From Bacteroidales bacterium (GTDB lineage: Bacteria; Bacteroidota; Bacteroidia; Bacteroidales; Muribaculaceae), in contig CAJTEX010000010.1 in assembly GCA_910575615.1 (NCBI GenBank), forward strand, positions 52,283 to 116,282: a stretch of DNA of 64,000 bases, in the 5' to 3' direction. The position numbers and the translations under genes are program-made. Of the stretch, positions 26,636-35,978 are shown piece by piece; the first letter of the stretch is position 1; every line of letters begins with the position of its first letter. The notes beneath the pieces were generated by a model. That model searched no databases and had not been told where the DNA came from. It saw only the letters and a program-made list of their open reading frames with translations.

Positions 26636-26821
26636 TTAGACAACGGCGTCTTTTTCGATGGCGATCTTACCGCGGTAGTAGCCACATTCAGGGCATACGC
26701 AGTGGTAAACGTGCCATGCGCCACAGTTGGGGCAGATGGCCAGGGTGGGCATAGCGGCCTTGTCGTGGGTGCGGCGCTTTGCTGTGCGGGTCTTTGATTG
26801 ACGTCTTTTGGGATGTGCCAT
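26636..26821 (-). CDS. rpmF: 50S ribosomal protein L32
   Basis: 61 residues starting MAHPKRRQSKTRTAKRRTH, the family hallmark, with a zinc-type CPNC...CPEC ribbon intact. It lies between the YceD/DUF177 gene and fabH, as in most bacteria. Confidence 0.98.
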   Translation of the reverse strand: MAHPKRRQSKTRTAKRRTHDKAAMPTLAICPNCGAWHVYHCVCPECGYYRGKIAIEKDAVV

Positions 26822-26955
26822 TTTCTTTTATCGTTTTGTTTTTTCTTGCGTTTTATATGACTCGTGGCGCGGTGCCGGAGTCGGCCTTTCAGGTGGCGGG
26901 AGAAGACCGGCGGCCGGGCCTTGTGTCTGTTTGTCCGCGGACAGAGGGGAATGGC

Positions 26956-27549
26956 CTATTCTCCTGAGCCTAGGTTTTTGAGAGCGTCCCAGCGGGGGTC
27001 GGTCGGGGCCTGGGAGGAGGTCTCCTCCTGGATGTCGCCGGCCTCCATCTCGTCGATCAGCTCATCCTCGAGATCCGCATCCGGGTCGTCGGCGACGTGG
27101 GTGCGGTGCTTCTTGAGCAGCGAGCTCATCGCGCGGTTGCATTTTCCCAGCGGATGGATATGCTTGATGGGGATGGCGAGCGATACGGTGTCGAAAATCA
27201 TGTAGGCGACGTTGAGGTGGTTGTCGCTTTCGGGTATCTCGATGAACTCGTCTGAGTCCTCCTTGTAGGAGTCGCCATATTTCACCGTTACGTGGTAGGC
27301 GGTCTCGATGGGCAGCTCGAGGTCGTCGAGGCATCGGTCGCAGGCCACTGTGACAGTCCCGTCGCATGCGAAAGCCAGGTCATATACTCCGTTGCGGTAT
27401 GTGACCGTCAGGTCCACGGCCACGTTGGCGTCGCGGATGTCGGTGCTGTCCATATTTTTGAAGAATTCCTTCCCGAGGTCGTAGTGGAACTCGTGGGTTC
27501 CTTCGGGAAGCATCTTCAATGGGAGTTTAAATTCGCTGAACTTTCCCAC
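26956..27549 (-). CDS. YceD/DUF177 family protein
   Basis: 197 residues with the DUF177 pattern: a central CDGTVTVACDRCLDDLELPIE (Cys pairs), acidic stretches and a C-terminal DPRWDALKNL. The family, always upstream of rpmF, is implicated in 23S rRNA accumulation and L32 expression. The first gene of the cluster, preceded by a near-consensus promoter about 100 nt upstream. Confidence 0.92.
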   Translation of the reverse strand: MGKFSEFKLPLKMLPEGTHEFHYDLGKEFFKNMDSTDIRDANVAVDLTVTYRNGVYDLAFACDGTVTVACDRCLDDLELPIETAYHVTVKYGDSYKEDSDEFIEIPESDNHLNVAYMIFDTVSLAIPIKHIHPLGKCNRAMSSLLKKHRTHVADDPDADLEDELIDEMEAGDIQEETSSQAPTDPRWDALKNLGSGE

Positions 27550-27647
27550 TTTGAAAGGGTGTTTATGCGGTGAATATCAAGCGTTTCCAAACGTTGTCAA
27601 CCGGCAGGCGTCGCCGCCCGCAAGCTGAACAGCCCGGAAAAACTGTG

Positions 27648-27678
27648 CAAAGGTAGCGATTTTCTTTGTTTTTCCCAA
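27648..27678 (-). promoter_or_regulatory. Promoter of the YceD-rpmF-fabH cluster
   Basis: Minus strand: TTG (27678-27676), 20 nt, TACCTTTG (27655-27648). Confidence 0.65.
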
Positions 27679-27759
27679 TATTTGGCCCTGATTTTTTTCA
27701 TGCCAGGGATGGGAGTGTGGCTGCCTTCGGCTGACGCTGTCAGGCGGGTCATTATCAGC

Positions 27760-27801
27760 CGACTCGCGGCGGCGGCGCGTGTGGGCCGTCGCCGCGAGTC
27801 G
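27760..27801 (-). terminator. GC-rich hairpin after the DUF349 gene
   Basis: Perfect 12-bp stem CGACTCGCGGCG/CGCCGCGAGTCG with an 18-nt loop. There is no T tract on the minus strand, so it may be a rho-type or RNA-end-protecting hairpin. Confidence 0.4.
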
Positions 27802-27847
27802 TGACAGGTGGTGGAGGCGCGGGGCTTGTGTGTGGCTCCGGCGCTGT

Positions 27848-29839
27848 TTACTTGGCGAGTTTAGAGTCGATGAGCTTTATCTTCTCCTCGATGGAGGCCA
27901 GGTCATCCTTGATTCGCTGGATGCGGCGTTCCATCTCGCGGACCATAGAGTCTCCCGATTTGCTCTTTGATGAGAGGAAGCCGAGGTTGTTCTCATAGGT
28001 CTTCAGCTCGTTGCGCTTGATTTCGAAGGCGCGCAGGATGCGCTCGCGTTCGCGGTAGAGCTTCTGCTGGTCGGCTCCCATCTCGTTGATGACATCCTCG
28101 AAGCGTGAGCGGCCTCCGCGGTCGCGGCCGAGGCGGTTGTAGAGCGCGTCGCAGGCGGCGCGGTACTCGTCGTAGAGCTTGTCTTTCTCGCGCATCGGCA
28201 CATGGCCTATGGTCTGCCACTTTGCCTGCAGTTCCTTGACCTTGGGCATGGTCTCGGCGCGGTTTGAGTCGAGGGGTATCTCTTTGAGCGCGGCGATGAT
28301 CTCGCGTTTGGCCTTGAGGTTGACCTGCTCGGCGGCACGGCTCTCGTTGAGGTTGGCCTTGCGGCTCTCGAAGAATGCGTCGCAGGCGGTCTGGAAGCGG
28401 TGCCAGATGCTGTCGGAGTGCTTCTTGGGCACTGTGCCGATGGTCTTCCATTCCTTCTGGAGGCGTACCAGCTCGTCGGCGGTCTTCTTCCAGTCTGTGG
28501 AGTCTTTGAGGGCCTCGGCCTTCTCGCAGAGAGCGGTCTTCCTGGCGAGGTTGGCGGCCAGCTCCTCTTTCATCTCGCGGTAGTGCTCGGCCTTGAGGGT
28601 GAAGAACTTGTCGCATACCGAACGGAAGCGCGAGAAAAGCTGGTTGTTGGTCTTTCGCGACGCGAAGCCGAGTTTCTTCCAGTCTTCCTGCGCGGCGAGA
28701 ATCTGCTTGGTCATCTCGTCCCAGGCGGCGTAAGTCTTGAGCGAGGAGAAGTCGAGGGCTTCCACGCGTTCGCATATCTCGGTCTTGGCCTTCTCGTTCT
28801 CGAGTTCGCGGGCTTTGCGTTCCTCGAAGAATCCCTGGTATTTCTTGTTGACGAGGGTGGAAGCATCCTTGAAGCGGGCCCAGATTTCCTCGCGTACCTC
28901 CTTAGCAACGGGGCCTGTTTGACGCCATTCGTCGTGGAGGTTCTGCAGCCGCTTGAATGCCAGGACGATGTCTTCCTCCTCGTTGAGCTTCTCGGCCTCC
29001 TCGCAGAGGAGGGTCTTCAGCTCGAGGTTCTTGCGGAAGTCATAGTCGCGGAGGTCTTTGTTGACTTTCAACTGGTCGTAGAACTGCTCCACGGCTCCCT
29101 GGTAATTCTTCCACAGCTCTGTGGCCTCTGTGGCAGGTACTTCGCCGATTTCCTTGAACTCGGCCTGTATCTCCTTGACGCGCGGGAAAGCGCGGTTGAC
29201 ATTGTCGGTGTCGGCCGATATGGTGTTTAGCTCCTCGATGAGGGCGAGTTTGCGGGTGAGGTTGTTGTTGCGCTCCTCCTCTTCCGCGGCGGCCTGGGCG
29301 GCTTTGCGCTCGCGGACAGTGTTCATCAGTGACTTGAACTCCTCTTCGGCGGGGTCGAGAGCCGGAATGAAACTCTCCGCGTCTTTCCCGTCGGCGAGGT
29401 GGGCTGTCAGCTCGGCTTCCTGCTCAGCCTTGCGGATGGCGTAGAAACGCTGTTTGAGGTGGGAGATTTCCTCACGGGAGATTTCCACGGTCTCGTCAGC
29501 GGCCATCTTTGTCAGGCGGGCCATGATGTCCTCTTTTGTCTTGATTTCATCTTCGGTCTGGCGGGCCGTGGCTTCGTCGGCAGACGCGTCCACGGCGGTT
29601 TCGGTCTCTTCGGCCTCCACGGCTGTCACAGTCTGTGCTGCCTGGAATGCCTTGTCGGCCATCTGGGCCTCGGCGGCTTCTTCGTTGAGTCGGGCTTTGC
29701 CGGCGGCTGCGGCTTCAGCCTCTGCGAGGTTGATGCCAGCGTCGGCGATGGATTGAGATTCAAGGGACTCCGCCGGGGTGGCGGGGGTGGTGGCAACCTC
29801 GGGCTTTGCGGCCTCGGGGTTAAGATCACGCGTTTCCAT
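27848..29839 (-). CDS. DUF349 repeat protein
   Basis: 663 residues from ATG 29839 (METRDLNPEAAK). The N-terminal 110 residues are Ala/Glu-rich and low in complexity. The rest is a series of about five DUF349 repeats of roughly 70 residues, recognisable by the recurring W-K-x-x-G ... W-x-R-F-x-x-A-C-D-x-F-F pattern (for example LQKEWKTIGTVPKKHSDSIWHRFQTACDAFFE), probably helical and coiled. The function is unknown; the family is cytoplasmic and common in Bacteroidota. It stands alone, with a leader of about 180 nt. Confidence 0.9.
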   Translation of the reverse strand: METRDLNPEAAKPEVATTPATPAESLESQSIADAGINLAEAEAAAAGKARLNEEAAEAQMADKAFQAAQTVTAVEAEETETAVDASADEATARQTEDEIKTKEDIMARLTKMAADETVEISREEISHLKQRFYAIRKAEQEAELTAHLADGKDAESFIPALDPAEEEFKSLMNTVRERKAAQAAAEEEERNNNLTRKLALIEELNTISADTDNVNRAFPRVKEIQAEFKEIGEVPATEATELWKNYQGAVEQFYDQLKVNKDLRDYDFRKNLELKTLLCEEAEKLNEEEDIVLAFKRLQNLHDEWRQTGPVAKEVREEIWARFKDASTLVNKKYQGFFEERKARELENEKAKTEICERVEALDFSSLKTYAAWDEMTKQILAAQEDWKKLGFASRKTNNQLFSRFRSVCDKFFTLKAEHYREMKEELAANLARKTALCEKAEALKDSTDWKKTADELVRLQKEWKTIGTVPKKHSDSIWHRFQTACDAFFESRKANLNESRAAEQVNLKAKREIIAALKEIPLDSNRAETMPKVKELQAKWQTIGHVPMREKDKLYDEYRAACDALYNRLGRDRGGRSRFEDVINEMGADQQKLYRERERILRAFEIKRNELKTYENNLGFLSSKSKSGDSMVREMERRIQRIKDDLASIEEKIKLIDSKLAK

Positions 29840-30021
29840 AAAAAATAGATGATTAGAAATGAGGGGCACGGGGCAACCCGCGTTGAGGCCGACTGGGCAG
29901 ACGGGCCGGTGTCGCGGACAACTCCGCGCGATTCCGGTCTGCTTGCCTGAGGGCTGACGGGCGACCCTTATAACACACTTGCAAAGGGCGGTCTTCCCGT
30001 TTGTGGCGGGAAAACGCGCGT

Positions 30022-30029
30022 CAAATATA
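30022..30029 (-). promoter_or_regulatory. -7 box upstream of the DUF349 gene
   Basis: TATATTTG on the minus strand, about 180 nt before the start codon; the -33 region is weak. The leader 29840-30015 contains no obvious small gene. The stretch 30030-30214 shows nothing else. Confidence 0.4.
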
Positions 30030-30214
30030 GCAACAATTTTTCACATTCAGCATCTTTTAAGGAAAATTTTTCACATTTGTTGGCCATTGTCGACCGTAAG
30101 AAGGGAGAAGGGTGTGGACCCGCGTCGCTATGGGCCAGTCTTGGCGGTCATGACAAGACCATAATCACAGGTATGTCACGCATTGTCATGGCGGTCAGTG
30201 CTGTAATTGGAGTG

Positions 30215-30252
30215 ACAAAGGCGACGCTCCGATACCGGATGCGCCGCCTTGT
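30215..30252 (-). terminator. Hairpin at the end of the fructan locus
   Basis: Imperfect stem ACAAAGGCGACGC/GCGCCGCCTTGT with a 13-nt loop, 40 nt after the stop of the last gene of the locus. Confidence 0.5.
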
Positions 30253-30293
30253 TTGTCCAATCTTTATATACCCGACGGTGACAGTCTGCTGAA

Positions 30294-31208
30294 TCAGCGA
30301 ACCGCGATTTTCTTGCCGTTGACGATGTATATGCCTGCAGGCAGGTCGGAAAGAGGGTCGGCGGAGCCGGCTGCGGCCTTGACAGCTATGCCCTGGAGAT
30401 TGTAGACTGTCACAGGCGAGTCTATGTCATCTGTGATGGAAACGATGACGGAGGACGCGCTGTTTCCGGAGCGCAGTGCGACAGCCGTGATATTGTAGGG
30501 AGCGCCCCCCTCAGGATTTGACTGTATCATGAGGGTGTTGACATCGGCAAGTGCTTCTTTTAAGTCTATTCCGTTGAGGTCAACCGTTGCTATGCGGGCC
30601 TTGTGGTCGACCTGGCCGTTGTCGGCCCATATGGCTTCGGGGTTATCCCAGGCGGTAAGCACTTTCATGAAATATCCGGTGTTGTCGCCATTGTCATCCG
30701 ACAGGTAGATGTCAAGATAACGCTGTCCTTCATAGTTGTCGAAAGCGGTCTTGAACAGTTCGAGAGTGTTCCAGTTGTCAACCCAGAAATATCCGCCCCA
30801 GATTGCGCCCTTGGGCATTGAGAAACCGTCGTTGCATATGCTTACCTTTTTCACGGTGAAGGATGCGCCGCAAAGTTCAAGGCCGAAGGTGCGCAGGGCA
30901 TCGAGCATGTCGGCAGTGATGTATGCCTTTAAGTCGGGGGTGTCGTCGCCAAGGTAGGTGAAACGAGTGCCGGGCAGCCATGTGCCGTCGGCTTTAAGTT
31001 CGATGACATCGGTGGTGGATTCGAAAGTGATATGGATATAGTCGCCCACATTGACATCGCTCTCGAAGTCTGAGGCGGGAATTGACATGGTGTTGTCCCA
31101 GGTCACACTGACGGGGTCGCCATTGTAGAGGGTCTTGAGCGTCTCCTGTGAATGCACAGGCACGAAAGTCACCGTTGCGACGAAGGTCGCAATTGCTAAA
31201 GTTTTCAT
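30294..31208 (-). CDS. Secreted two-domain beta protein with type IX-like C-terminal tail
   Basis: 304 residues. A signal peptide (MKTLAIATFVATVTFVPVHS) without lipobox. Two similar beta-sandwich-like halves follow: about 22-125 (GDYIHITFE, TPDLKAYITADMLDALRTFGLELCG) and about 130-245 (QRYLDIYLSD, ATVDLNGIDLKEALADVNTLMIQ). Both resemble carbohydrate-binding modules, though I cannot name a family. Residues about 262-304 (VTVYNLQGIAVKA ... LPAGIYIVNGKKIAVR) look like a type A C-terminal sorting domain of the type IX secretion system. As the last gene of the fructan locus it is probably a surface fructan-binding protein (inference). Confidence 0.7.
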   Translation of the reverse strand: MKTLAIATFVATVTFVPVHSQETLKTLYNGDPVSVTWDNTMSIPASDFESDVNVGDYIHITFESTTDVIELKADGTWLPGTRFTYLGDDTPDLKAYITADMLDALRTFGLELCGASFTVKKVSICNDGFSMPKGAIWGGYFWVDNWNTLELFKTAFDNYEGQRYLDIYLSDDNGDNTGYFMKVLTAWDNPEAIWADNGQVDHKARIATVDLNGIDLKEALADVNTLMIQSNPEGGAPYNITAVALRSGNSASSVIVSITDDIDSPVTVYNLQGIAVKAAAGSADPLSDLPAGIYIVNGKKIAVR

Positions 31209-31273
31209 AAAGAGTGTTTTATGTTGGGTGGATGTGTTCGGTCGGAAGTGTTGTCAGATGGTTGTCGCCGAAA

Positions 31274-32809
31274 TCAGCGTGAGCTTACGGTGATGTCGCT
31301 CACAGTGATGTCGGCACCGTAAGAGTTGACCGACCAGCAGTTGCGGGCGATGCCATAGAGGCGGGTGGTGAAAGCGGCGTTGTCATTGATGTAGAGGGTG
31401 ACGACAGAGTTGTCGTTGACCATTGTGATATGATACACTCCGTCGGCGGGTTGGGCGAAGAGATAGCCGTCGGCGTTGCCGATGAAGCCTTCACCGCCCG
31501 GGCCCTCGTTCTCAAGGTTGATTTTGCGGCGTCCGTTGCCCTCGGGATTGACCACCATTGTGTAGTAGCTGTCTGAGTCAGATCCGCGGCTTAATGATAT
31601 GCCGAAACGCTCTTCGGGATTGTCGAGGGTCACGGTCATGGTGACACGGTTGGTGTAGCCGAGCCTGGGCATCAGCTTGTGGTCTTCGCCAGACAGACGG
31701 AAGTCTGCCAAGGCGTTGGCCGGACCGAAGGCGGAAGCCATCGATGGGGCCTCGGCCAGGGTCAGGGTGCCGTCGGGATGCTGCACGAGCTTGTGGGCCA
31801 CCAGGTTGCCTGCCCAGTCGAGAGAGGAGAGGTTGTTTGACCCGGCGCGGGTGCCACACCAGCCCCAGATGTAACGGTCGGTGCCGTCAGAGGCGGTTTT
31901 GCCGGCGTATAATCCACGTGAGTCGAGGAATCCCTCATGGTCGTCGGGCCATATGCCTGCGTCGTTGGCGGTGCAAGCCTTCAGCTCCTCGATGGTGCGT
32001 CCCTTGAAGTACTGCACCCGGCGGATGGCGCTATGCTGCTCTGAGTAGACCAGATACCACCAATCTCCCATCTTGAACAGGTCGGGGCACTCATAGAAGC
32101 GATCCCACATCATAGTCATGAACACGCCGTTGTCGCGCCAGTCGCGCAGGTTGCCTGACACATATTCGGCGATGACCCCTTTGCCGTTGCTTCGGGTCGA
32201 CACGAGCATGTGGAACAGGCCGTCGTCACCCTTGAACACAAACGGGTCGCGGAAATCGCGGGTGTCATACCCGTCCGCTCCGGTGATGAGCAGGCTGCGG
32301 TCTTTGGTCCAGTTGCGGAAGTCGGTGGATGTGGCGAGCATCACCCCCTCGAGGATTCCGCCTGTATGGGCCGTGTTAGAGGCGTGGCCGGTGTAGAAGG
32401 TGTAGTACACACCGTTGTCGTAGATGGTGGAGCCTGTGCCGATGGCCGCGTCAAGCTCATTGACCGACCCCGTCGGGATGAGTTCGCCCATCGATGTGTA
32501 TGACACCGCGTCGGAGGTCGAGACGGCCCAGATGGGGTGGTATGTCTCCCCGTTGGGGCGGTAGTCTTGCAGATACAATATTTTGAAGTCGCGGGCCACG
32601 GGGTCGAAGAAAGGCATCGGGTCGCCCACGCATCCCACCTGGGGTTTGTAGAATATATCCTGCTTCTGCATGTCGGATGAGGCGAAGTAGAGGTTGTCGG
32701 CGTTCCAGTCGCGCTGGGTGAGCAGTGGCTCGCTTTCGCCGCAGGCCGACAGGGATATCATGGTCATGGCAGCGGCAATGACCGCCGAATGTGTATGTCT
32801 GGTTTTCAT
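31274..32809 (-). CDS. GH32 family enzyme (predicted beta-fructosidase/levanase), lipoprotein
   Basis: 511 residues; lipobox LSAC (Cys23), so an anchored enzyme. The five-blade propeller domain of GH32 shows all three catalytic positions: Asp63 in VGDPMPFFDP (nucleophile; the usual WMNDPNG is changed to CVGDPMP), Asp188 in FRDPF (transition-state stabiliser) and Glu240 in YECPDLF (acid/base). The C-terminal beta-sandwich from about 380 (RVTMTVTLDNPEERFG) is typical. It hydrolyses fructose linkages in fructans or sucrose; which linkage cannot be read from sequence. It is 9 nt downstream of the DUF4960 gene, like the levanase next to BT1761. Confidence 0.9.
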   Translation of the reverse strand: MKTRHTHSAVIAAAMTMISLSACGESEPLLTQRDWNADNLYFASSDMQKQDIFYKPQVGCVGDPMPFFDPVARDFKILYLQDYRPNGETYHPIWAVSTSDAVSYTSMGELIPTGSVNELDAAIGTGSTIYDNGVYYTFYTGHASNTAHTGGILEGVMLATSTDFRNWTKDRSLLITGADGYDTRDFRDPFVFKGDDGLFHMLVSTRSNGKGVIAEYVSGNLRDWRDNGVFMTMMWDRFYECPDLFKMGDWWYLVYSEQHSAIRRVQYFKGRTIEELKACTANDAGIWPDDHEGFLDSRGLYAGKTASDGTDRYIWGWCGTRAGSNNLSSLDWAGNLVAHKLVQHPDGTLTLAEAPSMASAFGPANALADFRLSGEDHKLMPRLGYTNRVTMTVTLDNPEERFGISLSRGSDSDSYYTMVVNPEGNGRRKINLENEGPGGEGFIGNADGYLFAQPADGVYHITMVNDNSVVTLYINDNAAFTTRLYGIARNCWSVNSYGADITVSDITVSSR

Positions 32810-32818
32810 GGATGCTTG

Positions 32819-34189
32819 TTATTGACAGAGGTGATTGATGGCGTTTTTGGTGAGTTTCTCCATGTTGTCTTTGTAGGGGTTGGCCATGCCGTTGGGATTG
32901 TGCCACTCGTAGGCGGGTGAGCCGATGGTGATGACGCGTCCCGACATGGACCCTTTCAGGGCCTCGTAAGGCTCAAACTCGGCGATGGTGACGCAATTGG
33001 AATCTCCCGCGTCGTTAGAGGCCAGGGCCTTGGCTCCCGTGGCCTCCTCCCAGTCGGCCATTGATGAATAGCCGTCGCGGTCGACGAGCCACTGGAGGGT
33101 GCGGTTGGAATACTGCATACCTTTGGCCGCGAGCAGAATGCGGCCGCCATCGGTCTCGATGCCGTCAAAGAGCGGATGCCCCTCGTTTCCGGCGATGCCT
33201 ATGCCGAGGTCATTCTGCAGGGTCTCATAGTTCTCCCCGCCGAACATGTTGTTGGGCGACTGCTGGTTGCGGGCGATGCGCCACACATCGTTGATATACC
33301 TGGCGCCGTCGCGGGTGGCCAGTATCGCGCCGCCGCGCAGCCAGTAAGAGTTGAATGTGTCGCGGGTGTCCCACATCACGCCGGGCCAGTCGGTGAAATC
33401 GAGATGTGCCCATACCATGGCGTAGTCATCCAGTATCACGCTGCCGTCAAGCACCGACTGCAGGGCCACATAATGAGAGTTGGGTACATTCTCCATCATC
33501 CATCGCGCTGCGGCCTGCGCCTCAGGGCCGAGGCCGTCGATTGATGACGCATTGCCGACGAAAGCCTTGGGAGCCTGTGACATCTCATCCTGGATTACAG
33601 TGACGGTGTAGACAGCCGTGGCGGTGCGGTATGAGGCGGTGAATTCAACAGGCGATGAGAAGTCGATGAGCGAGCCGGAGGCCGGGGTCACCTGCGCGCC
33701 ATCGGTGGCGGTCAGTGACACCTGCATGGCGGTGACATCGGCATCGACAGGCACGAAGACCAGGATGGTGCGCGCCTCGTTGTCGATGGCCCCGGAATAC
33801 CGCGCGTTGAGCGTGAAGGTGAGTATCTCGACATTGTCGTGTGACGCGAATAGGGTGTAGGTCTGTGACACATCGCCGTTGACCACCTTGACGGGCTGGG
33901 GGATGTTGCCATTGAACCGCGAGCCCCGGTTGAGGTCGCATGTGGCCCCGGGAGAGAGGGTGATGTCGTCCACCGAGAGCGCGCCGAGGTCGGTGTCGGT
34001 CGGGAGCGATACCTTGATGGTCCCGGCTACATGGTCGATTTCGGCGGCGTGTCCGCTGATGGTCATCGATTCCACCCGGGTGTCTCCGTCGAGCATCATT
34101 CCCGAGGTATTGTCGCCGCAAGAGGAGGCGCAGGCCATGGCCAGCAAGGCGGCCAAGATTGTGTATATTGTCTTTGTCAGTGTTTTCAT
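32819..34189 (-). CDS. DUF4960 surface lipoprotein (BT1761-like fructan-binding protein)
   Basis: 456 residues. Signal peptide with Cys at 20 or 24 (ACASSC). Two beta-rich repeats at about 35-115 and 120-205 precede the DUF4960 domain (about 207-456: KAFVGNASSIDGLGPEAQAAARWM ... VITIGSPAYEWHN), which resembles a class-I glutamine-amidotransferase-like fold in layout. In B. thetaiotaomicron the member BT1761 binds levan on the cell surface. Its place between susD and the GH32 gene is the same here. The start is 12 nt after the SusD stop. Confidence 0.88.
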   Translation of the reverse strand: MKTLTKTIYTILAALLAMACASSCGDNTSGMMLDGDTRVESMTISGHAAEIDHVAGTIKVSLPTDTDLGALSVDDITLSPGATCDLNRGSRFNGNIPQPVKVVNGDVSQTYTLFASHDNVEILTFTLNARYSGAIDNEARTILVFVPVDADVTAMQVSLTATDGAQVTPASGSLIDFSSPVEFTASYRTATAVYTVTVIQDEMSQAPKAFVGNASSIDGLGPEAQAAARWMMENVPNSHYVALQSVLDGSVILDDYAMVWAHLDFTDWPGVMWDTRDTFNSYWLRGGAILATRDGARYINDVWRIARNQQSPNNMFGGENYETLQNDLGIGIAGNEGHPLFDGIETDGGRILLAAKGMQYSNRTLQWLVDRDGYSSMADWEEATGAKALASNDAGDSNCVTIAEFEPYEALKGSMSGRVITIGSPAYEWHNPNGMANPYKDNMEKLTKNAINHLCQ

Positions 34190-34201
34190 TGCGGGATAGG
34201 A

Positions 34202-35950
34202 TTACCAGTTACCGATGTTCTGCTTGTAGTGGCCGTTGGATGCCGCCACCTGGGCGTAGGGGATGGGGAGGTACTCGTTTTTGTCGGCGGTGAATGAAGC
34301 CGAGGAGTATATGGCGCAGTTGTCGGCCTCTTCGGCGTAATAGCGGTTTATCACCTGGGCTGCCTCGCCCCATCTGACGAGGTCGAAGAAGCGGTCGCTC
34401 TCCATGGCCAGCTCCACGCGCCGTTCATGCTTGACGATTTTCAGGGCCTCGTCGGGTGAGTAGGAGCCGGTGTATGGGCGGCATGCCATCCTCACTCCGT
34501 AGAGGCGGGTGTAGTCGGCGATTGAGGCGGTAGACTGGGCGGCGCGGGCACGCAGGTCGTTGACAATCTGGATTGCCTCGGGGATGCCTTGGTTGAGCTG
34601 CACGAGGGCCTCGGCGCGCATCAGCATGATGTCGGCGTAGCGCAGCACGATGCGGTTCATCGGCGAGCCCCACCAGAGGCCGCTCTTTATCAGGTATTCC
34701 CCGTCGGGGTCGACATTGTGCTTGAGGGTGACGTAATAACCATAGAGGCCGTTACTGCGGCTCCAGATGGCCGAGCGGTCCATGATGTAGTTGCCGTTGA
34801 ACATGTATGGTGTGCCGGGCATGCCGACGGTCAGGAACAGGCGCGGGTCGGCGTAGTCGGCGGCCATGTCATAGTCATCCTGATTGAATGTGTCGATGAA
34901 CGGATGTCCGTCAGCATCGGTGCGGAAGGCGTTGACCAGGTTCTGCGACGGTTTGTAGAAGTCGCATCCGCCGTCGGTCACCCCCGGGATGTTGGGGACG
35001 ATCAGACCATAGGCCCAGTTGCAGTTACCCTTGTTGGTGCCGTCGTTCATCGAATACTGCATAGCCCAGATCGACTCGGAGCCGTTCTCAAACTGAGGTT
35101 CCGGACGGAAATTGTTGTGGAAGTCGCTTTCGAGGGCGATGCCCGACGCGCCCATTATCGCCGGGTCGGTGTATTCGATGACCTTGAGCAGGTCATCGCG
35201 GTCGATGGAGGTGACGCGGTGGCTCTGCGGGTCATCCTGGCGGTAAGCCTTGTAGAGGTAGGTCTTGGCCAGGTATGCGGCGGCAGCGGCGCGGGTGGGG
35301 CGTCCCTTGTCGGGCTGTATGGCCGGGAGGGTCTCGAAGGCGTATCTGAAATCCTCGATGATGCGCTGCCATCCCTCGTCGTTGGAGTAGAGGGTGTTGT
35401 CAAGCTGGTTGTACTGCTCGGGGGTGAGCGACGCGTCGATGGCGAAAGGTATGTTCTTGTAGAGACGTTTGAGCAGGAAATGGCCGTGGGCGCGCAGGAA
35501 GCGCATCTCGGCGATGCGGGAGTCGCGCTGCGGATATTCGGCGGCATCCATCCCCGACAGCACCTGTATGGCGGAGTTGGCACGGGAGATGGCGTTGTAT
35601 AGGCGCTGCCACATGTCTGAGATGTTCCAGTTGGTGGTCATTATGCCCTGCGATACCTCAAGGGCGTGGAAGACATCGCCGTCCTCGGTGCCGTTGCCCC
35701 CTTTGTAGGCGTCGTCAGACCTGACATCGTAGTTCCACATCGAGAATGAGGAGTTGATGTCTTCGGCCGAGATCCAGATTGCATAGGCCGATATGACGAG
35801 GTTGTCGACATAGGCCGGGTCGAGCACCTGGCTTTCGTCAAGCACCCCCTGGGGTTTCTGCTCGTCGAGGAAGTCGTTGCAGCCTGTGGCCATCACGGAG
35901 GGGATGGCGATGGCGGCGCAGGCGAGGGATTTGTATATGAATCGTTTCAT
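34202..35950 (-). CDS. SusD/RagB family glycan-binding lipoprotein
   Basis: 582 residues with lipobox MATGC (Cys24) and the mature start NDFLDEQKPQG typical of SusD proteins. TPR-type helices such as WQRLYNAISRANSAIQVL, EMRFLRAHGHFLLKRLY and AAAAAYLAKTYLYKAY and the C-terminal ELAMESDRFFDLVRWGEA are family hallmarks. SusD caps the SusC transporter and delivers oligosaccharides, here probably fructans. It follows SusC by 28 nt. Confidence 0.97.
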   Translation of the reverse strand: MKRFIYKSLACAAIAIPSVMATGCNDFLDEQKPQGVLDESQVLDPAYVDNLVISAYAIWISAEDINSSFSMWNYDVRSDDAYKGGNGTEDGDVFHALEVSQGIMTTNWNISDMWQRLYNAISRANSAIQVLSGMDAAEYPQRDSRIAEMRFLRAHGHFLLKRLYKNIPFAIDASLTPEQYNQLDNTLYSNDEGWQRIIEDFRYAFETLPAIQPDKGRPTRAAAAAYLAKTYLYKAYRQDDPQSHRVTSIDRDDLLKVIEYTDPAIMGASGIALESDFHNNFRPEPQFENGSESIWAMQYSMNDGTNKGNCNWAYGLIVPNIPGVTDGGCDFYKPSQNLVNAFRTDADGHPFIDTFNQDDYDMAADYADPRLFLTVGMPGTPYMFNGNYIMDRSAIWSRSNGLYGYYVTLKHNVDPDGEYLIKSGLWWGSPMNRIVLRYADIMLMRAEALVQLNQGIPEAIQIVNDLRARAAQSTASIADYTRLYGVRMACRPYTGSYSPDEALKIVKHERRVELAMESDRFFDLVRWGEAAQVINRYYAEEADNCAIYSSASFTADKNEYLPIPYAQVAASNGHYKQNIGNW

Positions 35951-35978
35951 TTGTTGGTCTTGATTTAAGGAGAGGGAA

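Noticed and set aside
34589..35602. Plus-strand open frame of 337 codons inside the SusD gene
   Set aside because: Antisense to a full-length SusD family gene and Val/Gly-rich with no recognisable motif.
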